The translations under genes were made by a program, and so were the position numbers. From Mesobacillus subterraneus (GTDB lineage: Bacteria > Bacillota > Bacilli > Bacillales > Cytobacillaceae), in NCBI RefSeq assembly GCF_000934845.1, contig NZ_JXIQ01000099.1, forward strand, positions 1 through 34,976: a stretch of DNA of 34,976 nucleotides, given 5' to 3'. Under the pieces are notes generated by a model that worked only from the letters and a program-made list of their open reading frames with translations, was not told the origin of the DNA and did no database searches. Below are positions 1-9,331 of this stretch, piece after piece (the stretch's first letter is position 1; the number at the start of each line of letters is the position of its first letter).

Positions 1-72
1 TGAAGTCAAAGAGCGACTTCACTGGGCGGACCTCCAACGCTTGTCGGGGCTGACCAAGTCGCCTTCGCTTTT
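1..72 (+). repeat. Right half of a long palindromic repeat, cut by the window edge
   Basis: Bases 2-7 (GAAGTC) and 15-20 (GACTTC) form the tip of a hairpin with a 7-base loop. The next bases (TGGGCGGACC at 23-32) are the reverse complement of GGTCCGCCCA found at the far right end of the window, and GGGGCT at 46-51 is the complement of AGCCCC there. The window therefore begins inside a repeat whose left half is seen at 34918-34976. Similar GC-rich intergenic palindromes are, from memory, common in Bacillaceae genomes; I could not check the family. No coding potential. Confidence 0.8.
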
Positions 73-140
73 ATATCTATAAACATCTTATCATTTTTTT
101 GGACAGGGCTGAATAAGCTTTCTTTAGAGTAGGACAAACA

Positions 141-165
141 AGGAGGAAGTGTGATGGCCCCATGA
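141..165 (+). promoter_or_regulatory. yloB ribosome binding site with a 3-4 codon leader cistron
   Basis: AGGAGG at 141-146 is 15 bases from the yloB ATG (162), too far for ideal initiation, but 7 bases from an out-of-frame ATG at 154. That ATG (or the GTG at 151 directly before it) opens a mini-ORF reading Met-Ala-Pro-stop whose TGA (163-165) overlaps the yloB start as ATGA. The simplest reading is translational coupling through a leader peptide. Alternatively the Shine-Dalgarno simply works at a long distance. Confidence 0.45.
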
Positions 166-2852
166 AGTTCCATGAAATGAATGTACAAGAAATAGCAAAT
201 GCCTTAAGAACAAATTTTACAGAAGGATTGGATGAAAAGGAAGTAAAACGCAGAATTAACCAGCATGGGTATAATGCTTTGGCGGAAGGCGAGAAGCAAT
301 CCGCCCTGCTGTTATTCTTCAGCCAATTCAAGGATTTTATGGTGCTTGTCCTATTGGCAGCAACATTAATATCTGGTCTTCTTGGTGAGATGATCGATGC
401 AATCGCGATCATTGCCATCGTATTGGTGAATGGCATCTTAGGTTTTTTCCAGGAAAGGAAGGCAGAGAAATCACTCGATGCCTTAAAGGAATTGTCAGCT
501 CCACAAGTCAATGTATTAAGGGACGGGGAATGGGTGAAGATTCCTTCAAAGGAAATTGTACCTGGAGATGTCCTGAAATTCTCAAGCGGGGACAGAATTG
601 GTGCGGATATTCGGTTGATTGAGGCCTGGAGTCTTGAAATAGAAGAGTCTGCACTAACTGGAGAATCATTGCCGGTTCAAAAAAACACCCAACCATTAAA
701 GATCCCGAATCTTGGACTTGGTGATATGGAAAATATGGCGTTCATGGGCACAATGGTCACAAGAGGAAGCGGTATGGGAGTGGTCATCGCTACGGGAATG
801 AAAACAGCGATGGGGCAAATTGCCGACTTGCTGCAAACCGCTGAAGTCCAGGAAACACCTCTTCAGCGCAGACTGGAACAGTTAGGGAAAATCCTCATTA
901 TCGCCGCACTATTCCTAACATTGCTGGTTGTTGGGATTGGAGTCCTCCAAGGCCAAGATCTGTACACTATGTTCCTTTCAGGAGTCAGCCTTGCCGTAGC
1001 AGCCATTCCAGAAGGACTTCCGGCCATCGTCACCGTTGCGTTGTCCCTGGGTGTCCAGAGAATGATCAAGAAGAATGCAATCGTTCGAAAATTGCCTGCT
1101 GTGGAGACACTTGGATGTGCATCTGTCATATGCTCGGATAAAACAGGAACGATGACTCAAAACAAAATGACGGTAACCCATTTATGGAGCGGCAACAAAA
1201 CATGGAGAGTAGATGGGGTAGGCTATTCTCCTACAGGTTCATTTTTTGATAAAGACATAATCATTCATCCAAAGAGTGAAAAATCACTTCAACAGCTGCT
1301 AACCTTTGGAATGCTGTGCAATCATGCAGAAATGATAGAAAAAGAAGGAGAGTATTCTATCGATGGTGATCCAACTGAAGGGGCATTGCTAGTTGCCGCG
1401 ATGAAAGCAGGATTTCGGAAAAATGTCTTGCTCGAGCAATTTGAAATTGTCAACGAATTTCCGTTTGATTCGAAGCGGAAAATGATGAGTATGATCGTAA
1501 AAGATAAAGTAGGAAGAAAGTTTGCTGTCGTTAAGGGAGCACCCGATGTTTTGATCGGATTAAGTAAATCCATCCTCTGGAATGAAAAGCAGCAGCGGTT
1601 AACGAAAGAGCTAACCGCAAATGTCCAGGAGGCGATTGACGAGCTAGCAGGAAATGCATTAAGAACCATTGCGATCGCCTTCAAGCCAATTCCACAAGGA
1701 ACGATGATCCTAAGTGAAGAGGAAGCGGAACAAGATCTGATATTCATCGGGCTGCAAGGAATGATCGATCCGCCTCGCCCTGAAGTGAAAACAGCCGTAA
1801 AGGAATGCAGAGATGCTGGAATCAAAACAATCATGATTACCGGTGACCATGTCATCACCGCGAAGGCTATCGCCAAACAATTGGGAATTTTAACAAAAGG
1901 CAGCAAAGTGATAGAAGGAAATACGTTAGCTACGATGTCCGTCTCAGAACTGGAGGATTGTGTAGACGATGTTTCTGTTTTTGCCAGAGTGTCTCCTGAG
2001 CATAAAATGAAAATCGTTAACGCATTGCAAAACAGAGGACATATCGTCGCGATGACAGGGGATGGAGTGAATGATGCTCCGGCCATCAAAGCGGCCGATA
2101 TCGGGGTGGCGATGGGGATTACAGGCACCGACGTCGCGAAAGAAGCCTCGTCTCTAGTACTTCTTGACGATAATTTCGCGACGATTAAAGCAGCCATCAA
2201 AGAAGGTCGGAATATCTATGAAAATATTAGGAAGTTTATTCGCTACCTTCTTGCCTCAAATGTAGGTGAAATATTGGTTATGCTTTTTGCAATGATTCTT
2301 GGATTGCCGCTCCCGCTCGTTCCGATTCAAATTCTCTGGGTAAATTTGGTTACAGATGGCTTGCCTGCAATGGCTTTAGGGCTTGATAACGCGGAAGACG
2401 ATGTGATGAAGAGGGGGCCACGACATCCTAAGGAAAGTGTCTTCTCTCGCGGATTAGGCTGGAAGGTCGTTTCGCGAGGTTTCTTGATCGGCTTGATGAC
2501 GTTGATCGCATTCATCGTTATTTATCGAAGAAATCCTGAGGATCTTATGTATGCACAGACGATTGCCTTCGCAACACTTGTCGTGGCGCAGTTAATCCAT
2601 GTGTTTGATTGCAGGAGTGAAAAATCGATCTTTGCTCGTAATCCATTTGGAAATAAATATTTGGTTTGGGCAGTACTTTCCTCGCTGATGATGGTTTTGG
2701 TAGTCATTTATTCTCCTGCCTTGCAGCCAATATTCCATACCGTCCCGATTCTGCTGACTGATTGGCTGCTGATACTAGGCTTATCTGCCATTCCAACCTT
2801 TTTGCTTGCCGGAACATTTTATGCAAGAAAAACAAAGAGAAATATGATATAA
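162..2852 (+). CDS. yloB: P-type calcium-transporting ATPase (type IIA), YloB
   Basis: 896 residues, full length for a SERCA/PMR1-like bacterial Ca2+ pump in the cytoplasmic membrane. ATP hydrolysis drives Ca2+ export. Visible landmarks are an N-terminal cation-ATPase domain, the TGES actuator motif, the M4 ion-site motif IPEGLPA, the phosphorylated aspartate D326 in CSDKTGT, a KGAPD nucleotide-binding motif, DPPRPEV, the hinge motif TGDGVNDAP (from T632), and C-terminal membrane helices with the VNLVTDGLPA motif. The start was chosen because MKFHEM matches the B. subtilis protein as I recall it; no other in-frame start lies closer to the AGGAGG. B. subtilis YloB is reported to be expressed in sporulation. 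I see no confident promoter between the left-end repeat and the gene. The gene is followed by its own terminator, so it is probably monocistronic. Confidence 0.95.
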   Translation: MKFHEMNVQEIANALRTNFTEGLDEKEVKRRINQHGYNALAEGEKQSALLLFFSQFKDFMVLVLLAATLISGLLGEMIDAIAIIAIVLVNGILGFFQERKAEKSLDALKELSAPQVNVLRDGEWVKIPSKEIVPGDVLKFSSGDRIGADIRLIEAWSLEIEESALTGESLPVQKNTQPLKIPNLGLGDMENMAFMGTMVTRGSGMGVVIATGMKTAMGQIADLLQTAEVQETPLQRRLEQLGKILIIAALFLTLLVVGIGVLQGQDLYTMFLSGVSLAVAAIPEGLPAIVTVALSLGVQRMIKKNAIVRKLPAVETLGCASVICSDKTGTMTQNKMTVTHLWSGNKTWRVDGVGYSPTGSFFDKDIIIHPKSEKSLQQLLTFGMLCNHAEMIEKEGEYSIDGDPTEGALLVAAMKAGFRKNVLLEQFEIVNEFPFDSKRKMMSMIVKDKVGRKFAVVKGAPDVLIGLSKSILWNEKQQRLTKELTANVQEAIDELAGNALRTIAIAFKPIPQGTMILSEEEAEQDLIFIGLQGMIDPPRPEVKTAVKECRDAGIKTIMITGDHVITAKAIAKQLGILTKGSKVIEGNTLATMSVSELEDCVDDVSVFARVSPEHKMKIVNALQNRGHIVAMTGDGVNDAPAIKAADIGVAMGITGTDVAKEASSLVLLDDNFATIKAAIKEGRNIYENIRKFIRYLLASNVGEILVMLFAMILGLPLPLVPIQILWVNLVTDGLPAMALGLDNAEDDVMKRGPRHPKESVFSRGLGWKVVSRGFLIGLMTLIAFIVIYRRNPEDLMYAQTIAFATLVVAQLIHVFDCRSEKSIFARNPFGNKYLVWAVLSSLMMVLVVIYSPALQPIFHTVPILLTDWLLILGLSAIPTFLLAGTFYARKTKRNMI

Positions 2853-2859
2853 TCCGTTA

Positions 2860-2893
2860 GGTAATAGAGAGCCTCTATTGCCTTTCTTTTTTT
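2860..2893 (+). terminator. Intrinsic terminator after yloB
   Basis: GGTAATAGAG (2860-2869) pairs with CTCTATTGCC (2873-2882), ten pairs including one G-T, across a 3-base loop. A run of mostly T follows at 2883-2893. It begins only 7 bases after the yloB stop codon. Confidence 0.85.
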
Positions 2894-2918
2894 ACATATA
2901 GTTCCTGTTCCATATGAA
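2891..2918 (+). promoter_or_regulatory. Candidate sigma-A promoter for yloC
   Basis: TTTACA (2891-2896), a 16-base spacer, and TATGAA (2913-2918). The -35 box overlaps the T-tract of the yloB terminator. Transcription would begin near 2925, giving a very short leader before the preferred yloC start at 2938 and excluding an upstream ATG at 2914. The -10 match is only 4 of 6, so this is tentative. Confidence 0.35.
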
Positions 2919-2937
2919 CAGATTGGATGTGTCTGGA

Positions 2938-3813
2938 ATGATCGTCAGTATGACTGGGTTTGGAAGGAGCAAGGCAGAAACGGAACGTTGCACGGTAACG
3001 GTGGAAGTAAAAACGGTCAATCACCGTTTTTGTGAATTCCATATTCGATTGCCGAGACAGCTTCTCAAAACCGAAGAAAAAATTAAAAAAAAACTTGGCG
3101 AACACATTAAAAGAGGAAGAGTCGAAGTTTTTGTCACTTTGGAGGGAGAAGGGATCGTCAGCCGAAGAGTACATATTGACTGGGAAGCCCTTGACGAATT
3201 TGTTGATAACATATCCGCGATTAAAAACAGGTACAGTTTAGCGGGAGATTTGGAAATCCGAGATATTGTCAACAGGGATGATATTGTTCACATTGAAGAA
3301 AAGGAAACCGATAATGATGAGTTGGATACGCTTGTGCTAACTGCAGTGGAAGAGGCGGGTTTAAAGCTAGTCGAAATGCGCAGATTAGAAGGTCAAGCTC
3401 TTCAAAGGGATGTCTTGAAATATATAGATCAGGTGTTAAAGCATCTTTCCCATGTAAAACAACTTGCCCCAGATGTTGTGGAGCAGTATCGTGAAAGGCT
3501 TAAAAAAAAGCTAGCTGACCTCATGGAAGCCAATGCAGCGGATGACAGGTTCATGACAGAAGCCGCTTTTTTTGCTGATAAAGCCGACATCAGTGAGGAA
3601 ATTGCCCGCCTTGAAAGTCATGTGAGCCAATTCAATGAAATTTTGAAAGCGGACGAACCTCTTGGAAGGAAATTGGATTTTCTCCTGCAGGAAATGAATC
3701 GCGAAGTTAACACGATTGGCTCCAAAGCAAACGATGCTAGAATTGCCAGGGAAGTTGTCGAGATGAAAAGCCTCCTTGAAAAGGTTAAGGAACAAGTGCA
3801 AAATATGGAGTGA
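2938..3813 (+). CDS. yloC: YicC/YloC family endoribonuclease
   Basis: 291 residues from the ATG at 2938, starting MIVSMTGFGR, the conserved N-terminus of the YicC family. Members in E. coli and B. subtilis have been described as RNA endonucleases involved in RNA turnover; the cellular targets here cannot be told from sequence. The C-terminal part carries the family's DUF1732-like block (EEIARLESHVSQF, GRKLDFLLQEMNRE, NTIGSKA). A longer reading from 2914 adds eight non-conserved residues and has no ribosome binding site; even the 2938 start has only a weak one. It heads the yloC-remA-gmk-rpoZ cluster, the usual order in Bacillus. Confidence 0.9.
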   Translation: MIVSMTGFGRSKAETERCTVTVEVKTVNHRFCEFHIRLPRQLLKTEEKIKKKLGEHIKRGRVEVFVTLEGEGIVSRRVHIDWEALDEFVDNISAIKNRYSLAGDLEIRDIVNRDDIVHIEEKETDNDELDTLVLTAVEEAGLKLVEMRRLEGQALQRDVLKYIDQVLKHLSHVKQLAPDVVEQYRERLKKKLADLMEANAADDRFMTEAAFFADKADISEEIARLESHVSQFNEILKADEPLGRKLDFLLQEMNREVNTIGSKANDARIAREVVEMKSLLEKVKEQVQNME

Positions 3814-3868
3814 GTTTAGAAGGCGCCGTTAAGGGCCAAAATAATTAACTGATGATTGGGGGACCATC

Positions 3869-4132
3869 ATGGCAATTAAGCTTATTAATATAGGCTTCGG
3901 CAATATAGTTTCTGCTAATAGAATCATTTCTATCGTAAGTCCTGAATCAGCTCCGATCAAACGGATTATCCAGGATGCACGGGACCGAGGATCGTTAATA
4001 GATGCAACATATGGAAGGCGAACCAGGGCTGTCATCGTGATGGACAGCGACCATGTCATTCTTTCTGCGGTACAGCCGGAAACAGTGGCAAACCGTTTGA
4101 TTGATCGAGAGGATATTTTGGATGAAGGGTAG
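3869..4132 (+). CDS. remA: Extracellular matrix regulator RemA
   Basis: 87 residues, full length for the RemA (DUF370) family. In B. subtilis RemA is a DNA-binding protein that oligomerises and activates biofilm matrix and osmoprotection genes. The family signature is plain: INIGFGN near the N-terminus, then [15 protein letters not shown] and the VILSA(V/I)QPET segment. A G-rich ribosome binding site (TGGGGGA, 3857-3863) sits 5 bases before the ATG. The gene lies between yloC and gmk, the conserved position in Bacilli. The whole family is small and almost invariant, so the assignment is firm although the regulon is inferred from B. subtilis. Confidence 0.95.
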   Translation: MAIKLINIGFGNIVSANRIISIVSPESAPIKRIIQDARDRGSLIDATYGRRTRAVIVMDSDHVILSAVQPETVANRLIDREDILDEG

Positions 4133-4756
<624 letters not shown>

Positions 4757-4981
4757 ATGCTGTATCCATCTATTGATTCTTTAATGACTAAAATTGATTC
4801 GAAATATTCTTTAGTGTCAGTTGCGGCCAAACGCGCACGCAGCATGCAGGTTCATTATGATCCGAAACTCGAAAAATACATTTCCAAAAAATTTGTTGGG
4901 AAAGCGCTAGAAGAAATCAACGCTGATAAACTTCACTTCAAAACAGCCGGAAGTCATGAAGAGTTGAATATCAACGAATAA
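4757..4981 (+). CDS. rpoZ: RNA polymerase omega subunit
   Basis: 74 residues. Small subunit that helps fold and assemble the beta-prime subunit of RNA polymerase. [10 protein letters not shown] at the start and the [14 protein letters not shown] block are the family hallmarks; the C-terminal tail is short as in Bacillus. The ATG follows the gmk TAA directly, and its Shine-Dalgarno GGAGGT lies within the last codons of gmk, so the two are probably translationally linked. It is the last gene before a terminator. Confidence 0.95.
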   Translation: MLYPSIDSLMTKIDSKYSLVSVAAKRARSMQVHYDPKLEKYISKKFVGKALEEINADKLHFKTAGSHEELNINE

Positions 4982-4988
4982 CACCGTG

Positions 4989-5022
4989 ATAACAACCTTT
5001 TTTATTGGGTTGTTATTTTTTG
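4989..5022 (+). terminator. Intrinsic terminator after rpoZ
   Basis: ATAACAACC (4989-4997) pairs perfectly with GGTTGTTAT (5008-5016) across a 10-base loop and is followed by TTTTT. It closes the yloC-remA-gmk-rpoZ unit. Confidence 0.85.
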
Positions 5023-5082
5023 TTGTTTAGGAAGTATGCAAGGAATATATCATCCCTCTGCCATGATTATTCTGCGAAAAAA

Positions 5083-5091
5083 TGGTATAGT
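5083..5091 (+). promoter_or_regulatory. Candidate extended -10 promoter for coaBC
   Basis: TGGTATAGT (5083-5091) fits the TGnTATAAT extended -10 pattern. No good -35 box is found at the usual distance (about 5063). It is the best promoter-like sequence between the rpoZ terminator and coaBC, where a promoter is expected. Confidence 0.4.
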
Positions 5092-5135
5092 TCAATCATA
5101 ATGATAGTATCTAGTTAAAATGGGGGTACTCTGAC

Positions 5136-6350
5136 ATGCTGAACGGAAAAAAGATTCTATTGTGCGTCACTGGGGGGATTGCTGTATATAAAAGCGCGGC
5201 GCTGACAAGCAAGCTGACTCAGGCTGGCGCAGAGGTAAAAGTAATCCTGAGTGAATCAGCAGCAAAATTTGTTACTCCGCTCACATTCCAGGCATTGTCC
5301 CGGAGTGAGGTGTATACCGATACATTTGATGAAAAAAACCCGCAAAAGATTGCACATATCCACCTGGCGGATTGGGCGGATTTAATCCTCGTTGCACCGG
5401 CCACTGCCAATATCATTGGCAAGCTTGCGAACGGAATTGCCGACACGATGATCTCCACAACATTGCTTGCCGCTGTTGCCCCCGTGTGGATAGCACCGGC
5501 TATGAATGTGCATATGTATCAACACCCAGCTGTGACGAAAAATATCGAAACTCTTAGGGGCTTCGATTACGAATTCATTGAACCAAGTGAAGGCTATCTG
5601 GCCTGTGGATACACAGGGAAAGGCCGCCTAGAGGAACCAGAGACAATTGTAGAGAAAGTCAGCCAATTTTTCCGAACCAAAAACTGGGAGCTTTCAGGAA
5701 AAACGGTTTTGATCACTGCCGGGCCTACAAGGGAAAAAATCGATCCAATCCGGTTTCTCACCAACCATTCAACTGGAAAAATGGGGTATGCGATTGCCGA
5801 GGAAGCGGTAAGGATGGGGGCGAAGGTCATCCTTGTTTCTGGTCCGGTATCGCTTGCTCCGCCAAAAGGGGCGGAGCTAATAGAGGTAGAAAGCGCCGAA
5901 GAAATGTACCGTGCTGCACTTGAGTATTTCGCGAAAGCAGATGCTTTGATCGGAACCGCTGCTGTCGCAGATTACCGGCCTAAATATATCCAGAAAGATA
6001 AGATGAAGAAAAAAGAAGGTGAACAGGCACTTGAGCTTGAACGGACGAAAGATATCCTTTTTGAACTAGGAAAAAGAAAAGAGGCTCATCAAGTCATCGT
6101 TGGCTTCGCAGCTGAAACCACTGAGATCGAAAAACATGCTATAGGCAAGCTCGCCAGGAAAAATGCTGATCTCATCATTGCCAACGACGTAAAACAGAAA
6201 GGGGCCGGATTTGGTGTGGATACTAATATAGTTACTATCTACAAAAAAGACGGCAGCAAGCTCGAACTACCTCTCATGGCCAAAACGGAGGTTGCCCGGC
6301 GGATCCTCTCGGAAGTCAGTCTACTTTTAAAACGGGATGATAGCCTATGA
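5136..6350 (+). CDS. coaBC: Bifunctional phosphopantothenoylcysteine decarboxylase / phosphopantothenate-cysteine ligase
   Basis: 404 residues, the full Dfp/CoaBC fusion. The N-terminal FMN domain (about 1-180) decarboxylates phosphopantothenoylcysteine: it shows the catalytic histidine region HIHLADWAD (H76), the APAMNVHM motif and the active cysteine C157 in ACGYTGKGRLEEP. The C-terminal domain (about 190-400) couples cysteine to 4'-phosphopantothenate: TAGPTREKIDPIRF, NHSTGKMG, AVADYRPK and the flexible KKKE segment. It supplies coenzyme A and so the phosphopantetheine arm of AcpP encoded downstream. Its TGA overlaps the priA ATG as ATGA. Confidence 0.96.
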   Translation: MLNGKKILLCVTGGIAVYKSAALTSKLTQAGAEVKVILSESAAKFVTPLTFQALSRSEVYTDTFDEKNPQKIAHIHLADWADLILVAPATANIIGKLANGIADTMISTTLLAAVAPVWIAPAMNVHMYQHPAVTKNIETLRGFDYEFIEPSEGYLACGYTGKGRLEEPETIVEKVSQFFRTKNWELSGKTVLITAGPTREKIDPIRFLTNHSTGKMGYAIAEEAVRMGAKVILVSGPVSLAPPKGAELIEVESAEEMYRAALEYFAKADALIGTAAVADYRPKYIQKDKMKKKEGEQALELERTKDILFELGKRKEAHQVIVGFAAETTEIEKHAIGKLARKNADLIIANDVKQKGAGFGVDTNIVTIYKKDGSKLELPLMAKTEVARRILSEVSLLLKRDDSL

Positions 6351-8761
6351 ATATAGCGGGTGTTATTGTCGATGTACCTGCCAAGCAGACGGATAAAACA
6401 TTTGACTATAAAATTCCTGATAAGTTCCTGGACGTCATTAAACCTGGAACAAGGGTCATCGTTCCTTTTGGTCCACGGAAAATCCAGGGATTTGTTACAG
6501 AGCTAAAAGATCAGTCAAGCTTCGCTAAGCTGCGTTCCATCATTGAACCACTGGATTTAACCCCGGTATTGAATGAGGAACTGCTGCTTCTTGGGGCGTG
6601 GCTGACAGAACACACATTAAGCTATAAAATTTCAGTTTACCAAGCGATGCTTCCAGCTGCGCTAAAGGCAAAATACGAAAAGAAGCTTGTTCTTTCGAAG
6701 GGGACAGAAAGAAGTGAATTACCAAATGATCTGGTCGATTTGTTTTTAGATCATCGAGAGATAAAGTGGGACGATGCAGTTGCAAAGGGGCTTGTTCAGA
6801 AACTGCAGAAGGAGGCAGCCGCCGGCAGGGTCGAGGTTGTCTATCAGGTGAAGGACAGGGTGCGCAAAAAAATGCTTAAGCATATTTCTCCTGCGTTGGA
6901 AACAGAGCAGCTGCAAGCAGCAAGAACAGAGCTTCCCTCACAGGCATCTGGACAGCAAGCAGTCATTGATTTCTTCCTGGAACATCCTGAGCCCGTGGAA
7001 CAGCGCCTGCTTTTGACGACTTTAGGAATCTCTCAAGCAACCGTTCAGTCACTTTTGAAGAAGGGAATCGTGAAGACGGAAGAGTTGGAAGTCTACAGAG
7101 ACCCTTATTCGGAAAGAAAATTTGAAAAGAGAGTTTCCCTTAAGCTGACGGTTGAGCAGGAAACTGCAATCAGACCGATACTTTCTTCGATTGAAACGGA
7201 GCAGCATGAAGTCTTCCTATTATATGGAGTAACAGGCAGCGGCAAAACGGAAATCTACCTTCAGTCGATCCAGGAAGTCTTGCGCAAAGGAAAAGAAGCA
7301 ATTGTGCTAGTGCCAGAAATATCATTGACCCCGCAAATGGTCACCCGGTTCAAGGAGCGGTTCGGTGATCTCGTTGCCGTGATGCACAGCGGCCTATCGG
7401 CAGGGGAGAAATATGATGAGTGGCGGAAAATTCAACGCAAGGAAGTCAAAGTAGTCGTAGGAGCACGGTCAGCCATTTTTGCTCCATTCGAGAACATTGG
7501 CATTATCATCATTGATGAAGAGCATGAAACAAGCTACAAACAGGAAGAAAACCCACGCTATCATGCCAGGGATGTTGCGATTCAAAGGGCTAAAACATTT
7601 GCGTGTCCGGTCGTTCTCGGCAGCGCAACACCGTCACTTGAATCCTTCGCCAGAGCGCAAAAGGGGCGATATACCTTGCTGTCTCTTCCAAAAAGGATGA
7701 ACAATCAAGCGTTGCCTGCAGTTGAGATTGTCGATATGCGGGAAGAACTTCGGTCTGGAAATCGCTCGATGTTTTCGGTAAGGCTGTTTGAAAAAATAAA
7801 GGACCGGCTTGAAAAAAAAGAACAGATGGTCCTGTTTTTAAATAAGCGCGGCCATTCTTCTTTTGTTATGTGCCGCGATTGCGGTTACGTGATGAATTGT
7901 CCACATTGCGACATTACACTGACCTACCATCGATATAATGAACAGATGAAATGCCATTATTGCGGGTATGAAGACAAGGTACCGACTGTGTGTCCTGAAT
8001 GCCATAGTGAGCATATCCGTTATTTCGGCACCGGAACCCAAAAAGTGGAGGAGGAGCTGCTCAAACTGATCCCAGAAGCTCGGATTATCAGGATGGATGT
8101 GGATACGACTGGACGGAAAGGGTCACACGAAAGACTGTTGAATGCATTCCAGGATGGACAAGCCGATATTTTGTTGGGGACGCAAATGATTGCCAAAGGG
8201 CTAGACTTTCCGAACATAACGCTTGTAGGTGTACTTTCGGCAGACACGATGCTGAACCTCCCGGATTTTCGATCTTCAGAAAAAACATTTCAGCTTTTGA
8301 CTCAGGTCAGCGGTCGTGCTGGAAGGCATAAGCTTCCGGGTGAGGTAGTTATCCAGACTTATTCCCCCGAACATTATAGTGTGGAGCTGGCAGGAACCCA
8401 GGATTACGACCGATTTTATCAGCAGGAGATGTTGATGCGAAAGGGTCATCAATATCCTCCGTTTTATTATTTATCGCTTGTGACAGTCAGTCATGAAGAA
8501 TTGATGAAGGCAGTAGCGGTTACCGAGAAAATTGCCCAATTTATTCATTCCAGACTATCTAAGGATGCAGTAGTGCTCGGACCGGTTGCGTCGCCGATCC
8601 CTCGCATCAATGATAGATATCGCTATCAATGTTTGATAAAATACAAAAAGGAGCCAGAACTAAGCACTGCGTTAAAATCGATACTGGAGCATTATCAGCA
8701 GGAAATGGGATCAGGCGGGCTGCAGATTTCCGTTGACCTGAATCCTTATATTATGATGTAG
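6347..8761 (+). CDS. priA: Primosomal protein PriA, replication restart helicase
   Basis: 804 residues, full length. PriA recognises stalled fork structures and reloads the replicative helicase. N-terminal fork-binding region, then superfamily 2 helicase motifs: Walker A GVTGSGKT (from G294, lysine K300), DEEH (D390), GSATPS, a zinc-binding insert with eight cysteines (C509, C512, C518, C521, C536, C539, C549, C552), and the C-terminal motifs GTQMIAKG and QVSGRAGR. The start codon overlaps the coaBC stop (ATGA), so translation is coupled; this dfp-priA pairing is standard in Bacilli. Confidence 0.96.
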   Translation: MNIAGVIVDVPAKQTDKTFDYKIPDKFLDVIKPGTRVIVPFGPRKIQGFVTELKDQSSFAKLRSIIEPLDLTPVLNEELLLLGAWLTEHTLSYKISVYQAMLPAALKAKYEKKLVLSKGTERSELPNDLVDLFLDHREIKWDDAVAKGLVQKLQKEAAAGRVEVVYQVKDRVRKKMLKHISPALETEQLQAARTELPSQASGQQAVIDFFLEHPEPVEQRLLLTTLGISQATVQSLLKKGIVKTEELEVYRDPYSERKFEKRVSLKLTVEQETAIRPILSSIETEQHEVFLLYGVTGSGKTEIYLQSIQEVLRKGKEAIVLVPEISLTPQMVTRFKERFGDLVAVMHSGLSAGEKYDEWRKIQRKEVKVVVGARSAIFAPFENIGIIIIDEEHETSYKQEENPRYHARDVAIQRAKTFACPVVLGSATPSLESFARAQKGRYTLLSLPKRMNNQALPAVEIVDMREELRSGNRSMFSVRLFEKIKDRLEKKEQMVLFLNKRGHSSFVMCRDCGYVMNCPHCDITLTYHRYNEQMKCHYCGYEDKVPTVCPECHSEHIRYFGTGTQKVEEELLKLIPEARIIRMDVDTTGRKGSHERLLNAFQDGQADILLGTQMIAKGLDFPNITLVGVLSADTMLNLPDFRSSEKTFQLLTQVSGRAGRHKLPGEVVIQTYSPEHYSVELAGTQDYDRFYQQEMLMRKGHQYPPFYYLSLVTVSHEELMKAVAVTEKIAQFIHSRLSKDAVVLGPVASPIPRINDRYRYQCLIKYKKEPELSTALKSILEHYQQEMGSGGLQISVDLNPYIMM

Positions 8762-8845
8762 TGCTTTTTATGAAAACAGGAAAGTTTACAGCTAAGGCTG
8801 TTGGAACAAGCTAATAATGCAAATGGAATTTTTGGAGGATTTATT

Positions 8846-9331
8846 TTGGCAGTAAGAAAAATAGTAATCTTCCCAGCAGAAATATTGGAGCAGGAGTGCG
8901 AAACAGTCACGTTATTCGATAAAAAGCTTTCCAAACTGCTGGATGATATGTACGAGACAATGATCGAGTTTGATGGAGTCGGCCTTGCCGCTCCACAAAT
9001 TAATATAAAGAAACAGATTGCGATTGTCGATATTGACGATGAGCATGGCACAATGGAGCTGATCAACCCAGTGGTTCTTGAAACTAGCGGGGAGCAGACC
9101 GGGCCAGAAGGGTGCTTGAGCTTTCCGGGAGTATACGGAGAGGTAACCCGGCCTAATTATGTGAAGGTGAGGGCACAAAACCGGAAAGGACAGACGTTTG
9201 AAATCGAAGCAGAGGAGTTTTTAGCAAGGGCGATTCTGCATGAAATCGATCATCTGCATGGTGTGTTGTTTACCACGAAAGTGTTGAAATATATGGAAGA
9301 AGCTGACTTAGAGGAGTTGAACCAGGAATGA
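8846..9331 (+). CDS. def: Peptide deformylase (TTG start)
   Basis: 161 residues from a TTG at 8846 with GGAGG at 8834-8838, seven bases upstream. Removes the formyl group from nascent proteins. All three metal-site motifs are present: GVGLAAPQ (44-51), EGCLS with ligand C90, and HEIDH with ligands H132 and H136 and catalytic E133. The reading frame stays open back to an ATG at 8801, but that would add 15 residues unlike the family and lacks a binding site. The stop overlaps the fmt ATG (ATGA), coupling the enzyme that removes formyl groups to the one that adds them. Many Bacilli have a second deformylase elsewhere. Confidence 0.93.
   Translation: MAVRKIVIFPAEILEQECETVTLFDKKLSKLLDDMYETMIEFDGVGLAAPQINIKKQIAIVDIDDEHGTMELINPVVLETSGEQTGPEGCLSFPGVYGEVTRPNYVKVRAQNRKGQTFEIEAEEFLARAILHEIDHLHGVLFTTKVLKYMEEADLEELNQE

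Noticed and set aside
1322-2200. 292-codon open frame on the minus strand inside yloB
   Set aside because: It is fully antisense to conserved P-type ATPase sequence, low-complexity in composition (Ser, Ile, Pro rich) and has no recognisable motif. It is a shadow of codon bias.
5023-5033. TTGTTTAGGAA also found at 34861-34871
   Set aside because: Both copies follow terminator T-tracts in A/T-rich DNA; an 11-base match is not enough to call a repeat family.
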